From positions 1 to 9,093 of the forward strand of contig CAJFUS010000159.1 of NCBI GenBank assembly GCA_904420235.1: DNA of 9,093 nucleotides, in the 5' to 3' direction. Shown here in pieces: positions 6,675-9,093 of this stretch. A model generated the notes under the pieces. The model saw only the letters and a list, made by a program, of their open reading frames with translations, made no database searches and was not told where the DNA came from. Every line of letters begins with the position of its first letter. Position 1 is the first letter of the stretch. The position numbers and the translations under genes are program-made. The DNA comes from Candidatus Neoanaerotignum tabaqchaliae. GTDB taxonomy: Bacteria > Bacillota > Clostridia > Lachnospirales > Anaerotignaceae.

Positions 6675-6815
6675 CCGGCAAAGGGGCTGCCGTCTTTTGC
6701 CAATGACGCTTAAAAAATTGGCGGCAAATAATCTGCGGATTTTAAAAAGCCGCCGGTTATTGGCATGGGGAATTTGACGGCATACAATTAACCGGAAAAG
6801 AGGTTCCGGTATTTT
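6672..6815 (+). promoter_or_regulatory. Attenuator-like set of competing helices after tpiA
   Basis: TAACCGGC (6672-6679, beginning with the tpiA stop) can pair with GCCGGTTA (6752-6759). CCGGTTA (6753-6759) can instead pair with TAACCGG (6789-6795). The latter overlaps the 5' arm of the terminator ACCGGAA/TTCCGGT (6791-6797/6804-6810). These three helices exclude one another in the order expected of a terminator/antiterminator switch. Lesser helices inside are GCCAAT/ATTGGC (6699-6704/6717-6722) and GGCGGC/GCCGCC (6720-6725/6749-6754). The complementarity is seen; the regulatory role is inferred. Confidence 0.4.
6791..6815 (+). terminator. Terminator downstream of tpiA
   Basis: ACCGGAA (6791-6797) pairs with TTCCGGT (6804-6810) over a 6-base loop, followed by ATTTTT. 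It is moderately strong, about 115 bases after the tpiA stop. Confidence 0.7.
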
Positions 6816-6882
6816 TGGGAAAATAATTGCCTAAAATTATCAGATTATTGGGAACGCCGAAAATTTGCCGGTTATTAACATA

Positions 6883-6939
6883 TTGGCGGAGAAATCCGCC
6901 AACGGACAGCGTTCCGCCGAAAGACCAGCGGTTTTAAAG
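6883..6939 (+). repeat. Degenerate tandem repeat, copy 1
   Basis: It starts with a perfect 8-bp hairpin, TTGGCGGA (6883-6890) and TCCGCCAA (6895-6902), closed by a GAAA tetraloop. The 15-base core ACGGACAGCGTTCCG (6902-6916) follows, then GCGGTTTTAAAG (6928-6939). TCCGCC at 6913-6918 can replace the first hairpin's 3' arm. Copy 2 lies 80 bases downstream. No transposase or known mobile element is nearby. Confidence 0.65.
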
Positions 6940-6962
6940 AGCCAATCTGCTTGTAAAGATTG

Positions 6963-7019
6963 TTGGAAGAATTTTGCTGACGGACAGCGTTCCGGCAAGA
7001 AACTTGCGGTTTTTTAAAG
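6963..7019 (+). repeat. Degenerate tandem repeat, copy 2
   Basis: It shares TTGG at its start, the identical 15-base core (6980-6994) and GCGGTTTT plus TAAAG at its end with copy 1. The tetraloop hairpin of copy 1 is not preserved, whereas the distal hairpin is improved into a real terminator with a longer T run. Confidence 0.65.
6992..7015 (+). terminator. Terminator inside repeat copy 2
   Basis: GCAAG (6995-6999) and CTTGC (7003-7007) with an AAA loop, extended by CC/GG across a bulged G, then six T (7010-7015). It would stop transcripts coming from tpiA, or any initiated in the spacer, before gpmI. Confidence 0.7.
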
Positions 7020-7104
7020 GGCGAAACAGCTTGAAAAAGGTCAAGGTTAAATGGCTTCAATTTAGCAAGGGCCTCAAATATGTGTTATTAGAAAATTCGG
7101 AAAA

Positions 7105-7138
7105 GGCTTTCATGTTATTTAACTTTTAAATGAAAGCC
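7105..7138. repeat. Inverted repeat before the gpmI promoter
   Basis: GGCTTTCA (7105-7112) pairs with TGAAAGCC (7131-7138), with an inner TTTAA/TTAAA. No T run follows on the + strand; on the - strand only TTTT follows, and no minus-strand gene needs it. It could be a protein-binding site. Function unknown. Confidence 0.4.
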
Positions 7139-7162
7139 GAAAATTAGTGCCGCGGAAAATTA

Positions 7163-7168
7163 TATAAT
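7163..7168 (+). promoter_or_regulatory. gpmI: Likely -10 box for gpmI
   Basis: Consensus TATAAT with transcription expected to start near 7175. No good -35 stands 16-18 bases upstream, so this promoter may be weak or need an activator. Confidence 0.45.
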
Positions 7169-7182
7169 TATTTTAGCGTGCG

Positions 7183-7251
7183 GCCGCTTAAAATATTTTG
7201 CGGGCCCATAAAAATCGCTGTAAAAATGGCGGTAATAATGGGTTAAGCGGC
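7183..7251 (+). promoter_or_regulatory. Nested RNA fold in the gpmI leader
   Basis: GCCGCTTAA (7183-7191) pairs perfectly with TTAAGCGGC (7243-7251). Directly stacked inside on the 3' side, CCCAT (7205-7209) pairs with ATGGG (7238-7242). An inner helix ATCGCT (7214-7219) with GGCGGT (7228-7233) has two G-T pairs. The fold begins about 8 bases from the predicted transcript start and ends 21 bases before the ribosome-binding site AGGTGA (7273-7278). It matches no riboswitch consensus I know. Confidence 0.4.
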
Positions 7252-7285
7252 TTTAAAACACAATTTAACGACAGGTGACTTAAAA

Positions 7286-8827
7286 ATGAAAACTACTGTT
7301 CTTATGATATTAGACGGCTTCGGCCTTAACGACAGAAAAGAAGGCAACGCCATAAGGCTTGCCAAAACTCCCGTTATAGACTCCCTTATGGAGAAATATC
7401 CCTTTGTTAAGGGCTACGCCAGCGGCCTTGACGTGGGTCTGCCGGAGGGCCAAATGGGAAACTCCGAGGTGGGGCACCTTAACATAGGGGCCGGAAGAAT
7501 TGTGTATCAGGAGTTTACAAGAATAACAAAAGCCATAGACGACGGGGATTTTTTTACAAACACCGAGCTTTTAAAGGCCATGGACAACTGCCTTAAAAAT
7601 AACTCGGCCCTTCACGTTTTCGGCCTTTTATCCGACGGAGGCGTACACAGCCATATAACCCATTTGTACGCCCTGCTTAAGCTGGCCAAGGACAAGGGCC
7701 TTGAAAGGGTGTATGTTCACGCCTTTATGGACGGCCGCGATACGCCGCCAAACTCCGGCAAAGAGTATATTTTGAATCTGGAGGAAAAACTGCGTACACT
7801 GGGCGTGGGCCAAATAGCCACCGTCTGCGGCAGATATTACGCCATGGACAGGGACAACCGCTGGGAGAGAATTGAGAAAGCCTATAACGCCATTACCCTT
7901 GGAGAGGGAAACACTGCTCTTTCGGCGGCGGAGTGCGTTGACAAAAGCTATGAAAAGGGCGTTACCGACGAATTTATAGAGCCTTGCGTTATTACCGACG
8001 AAAACGGCAGACGAAAAGCCGTTGTGTCCGATAAAGACTCCGTTGTTTTCTTCAATTTCCGCCCCGACAGGGCAAGGCAGATAACAAGAGCTTTCTGCGA
8101 CGACGATTTTAAGGGCTTTGAGAGAAAATCAAGGCCGCAAAACATTGTTTATGTGTGCTTTACGGAATATGACAAGACAATTAAAAACAAGCTGGTGGCC
8201 TTTAAACAGCAAACATTAAACAATACGCTGGGCGAATATCTGTCAAGTCTTGGCAAAAAACAGCTTAGGCTGGCGGAAACTGAAAAATACGCCCATGTAA
8301 CGTTCTTTTTTAACGGCGGCATTGAGGAGCCTAACCCTGGCGAGGACAGGATACTTGTGCCGTCGCCGAAGGTGGCCACCTACGACCTTAAGCCGGAAAT
8401 GAGCGCCTATGAGGTTACGGACAAGCTGATTGAGAACATACTTGCCCAAAAATACGACCTTATAGTTGTTAACTACGCCAACAGCGACATGGTGGGCCAC
8501 ACGGGAGTGCTTAGGGCCGCCGAGGAGGCCGTTGAGGCCGTTGACCGGTGTGTTGGCAAAGTTATGGAGGCCCTTATTAAGGTTAACGGCAGTATGTTTA
8601 TATGCGCCGACCATGGAAACAGCGACCAGATGATTGATTACGAAACAGGAGCGCCTTTTACGGCCCACACCACAAATCCGGTACCTTTCATACTTGTTAA
8701 CTACACAAACGGCATAGGCCTTAGGGAGGGCGGCAGGCTGTGCGACATAGCCCCCACACTGCTTGAGATGATGAACATTCCCGTTCCGCCGGAAATGACG
8801 GGCAAGTCCCTTTTGGTGGGAGAGTAA
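7286..8827 (+). CDS. gpmI: 2,3-bisphosphoglycerate-independent phosphoglycerate mutase
   Basis: It converts 3-phosphoglycerate to 2-phosphoglycerate through a phosphoserine enzyme with two metal ions (usually manganese) and belongs to the alkaline phosphatase superfamily. At 513 residues it has the family's normal length. Residues matching the Bacillus enzyme are Asp10 in LDGFG (9-13) and the nucleophile Ser60 in MGNSEVGHLNIGAGR (57-71). They continue with His121 (GGVHSH), Arg151-Asp152 (MDGRDTPP), Arg183 and Arg189 (CGRYYAMDRDNRW), Arg259 and Arg262 (FRPDRARQ), Lys334 (EKYAHVTFFFNGG), Asp401 and His405 (NSDMVGHTG), Asp442-His443 (ADHGNSD) and His461 (AHTTNPVP). The ATG is preceded by AGGTGA 7 bases away. 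It continues the pgk-tpiA-gpmI order common in Firmicutes but sits behind a 611-base spacer with two terminators, so it is probably expressed at least partly on its own. Confidence 0.99.
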   Translation: MKTTVLMILDGFGLNDRKEGNAIRLAKTPVIDSLMEKYPFVKGYASGLDVGLPEGQMGNSEVGHLNIGAGRIVYQEFTRITKAIDDGDFFTNTELLKAMDNCLKNNSALHVFGLLSDGGVHSHITHLYALLKLAKDKGLERVYVHAFMDGRDTPPNSGKEYILNLEEKLRTLGVGQIATVCGRYYAMDRDNRWERIEKAYNAITLGEGNTALSAAECVDKSYEKGVTDEFIEPCVITDENGRRKAVVSDKDSVVFFNFRPDRARQITRAFCDDDFKGFERKSRPQNIVYVCFTEYDKTIKNKLVAFKQQTLNNTLGEYLSSLGKKQLRLAETEKYAHVTFFFNGGIEEPNPGEDRILVPSPKVATYDLKPEMSAYEVTDKLIENILAQKYDLIVVNYANSDMVGHTGVLRAAEEAVEAVDRCVGKVMEALIKVNGSMFICADHGNSDQMIDYETGAPFTAHTTNPVPFILVNYTNGIGLREGGRLCDIAPTLLEMMNIPVPPEMTGKSLLVGE

Positions 8828-9058
8828 AAAAATATTTTAAATTAAAAGAACTTTGTTCATTTATTTGAATGTTTTGCTGATTTTAAATTTAACTAAACAG
8901 CCTAAAAGATGAAGCCTTTTTAACTGGGCTTTGCAAAGGCATTTTATGGCAGGAACGTGAAGAAATTCAAAAATGGTATTAAAGTACTTTAAGAAATTTA
9001 AAAAGCCTGAAATTTTGAGAAGTCTTAATTTTTAAACATCATTAAATAATCCATTAAA
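8828..9058. other. Spacer after gpmI, gene-free
   Basis: AT-rich. A weak terminator candidate is GCCTTT (8914-8919) with AAAGGC (8935-8940) followed by ATTTTA. A perfect 14-base palindrome TTAAAGTACTTTAA (8979-8992) could be an operator. TTGAGA (9015-9020) resembles a -35 but has no -10 at the right distance. No open frame worth calling. Confidence 0.5.
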
Positions 9059-9089
9059 CCGCCTTTGGCGGGTAATATAAAAGGAGAGG
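9059..9089 (+). promoter_or_regulatory. Hairpin motif and ribosome-binding site of the next gene (start outside window)
   Basis: CCGCC (9059-9063), TTT, GGCGG (9067-9071) makes a tight hairpin, followed by TAATATA and a strong AAGGAGAGG (9081-9089). The window stops four bases later, so a start codon should lie within about the next ten bases. Cluster precedent (pgk-tpiA-gpmI-eno) suggests enolase, but no coding base is visible. Confidence 0.7.
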
Positions 9090-9093
9090 AAAA

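Noticed and set aside
6883..7019. CRISPR array
   Set aside because: Only two degenerate units with different internal structure, no regular spacers and no cas genes.
6840..7285. T-box or known riboswitch before gpmI
   Set aside because: No T-box AGGGTGG-type sequence and no core consensus of any riboswitch class that I recognise.

Overview
The window looks like chromosomal DNA of an anaerobic member of the Clostridia (Bacillota). All complete genes are on the + strand. Shine-Dalgarno sites are strong (GGAGGAG, AAGGAGAGG), two starts are TTG, spacers are AT-rich with hairpin-plus-T-run terminators, and coding DNA favours CTT, ATA and GCC codons. This assignment is inferred from general character, not from a marker gene.

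Layout: (1) Positions 1-36 are the last codons of an upstream gene with an Asp/Trp-rich tail, closed by a strong terminator (55-87). (2) Positions 332-3603 form a two-gene unit for surface polysaccharide: a good promoter (332-360), a membrane sugar-phosphate transferase (425-1801), an abutting O-antigen ligase/polymerase-like membrane protein (1802-3571), and a terminator. The first enzyme would load a sugar phosphate onto a lipid carrier. The second would polymerise or transfer the finished glycan outside the membrane. (3) Positions 3604-4073 hold no convincing gene but contain a possible small RNA unit with its own promoter, nested helices and a perfect terminator (3945-3973). (4) Positions 4074-9093 hold lower-glycolysis genes in pathway-cluster order: pgk (4264-5460), tpiA (5925-6674) and gpmI (7286-8827). 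A strong ribosome-binding site at the right edge belongs to a further gene, by cluster precedent perhaps eno.

The enzymes are complete, with their catalytic residues intact, and are unremarkable. The unusual part is the DNA between them. Spacers of about 465, 610 and at least 265 bases separate genes that are often packed tightly, and these spacers are full of base-pairing elements. After tpiA, alternating copies of TAACCGG and CCGGTTA can form mutually exclusive helices around a terminator, which resembles an attenuator whose first strand includes the tpiA stop codon. Further on are a degenerate tandem repeat carrying a second terminator, then a -10 box and a compact nested RNA fold just before gpmI. 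The pgk leader and the leader of the gene at the right edge share a nearly identical motif of about 20 bases. Together these suggest RNA-level control of individual glycolytic genes. That is inference from complementarity read by eye; no folding or homology search was run.
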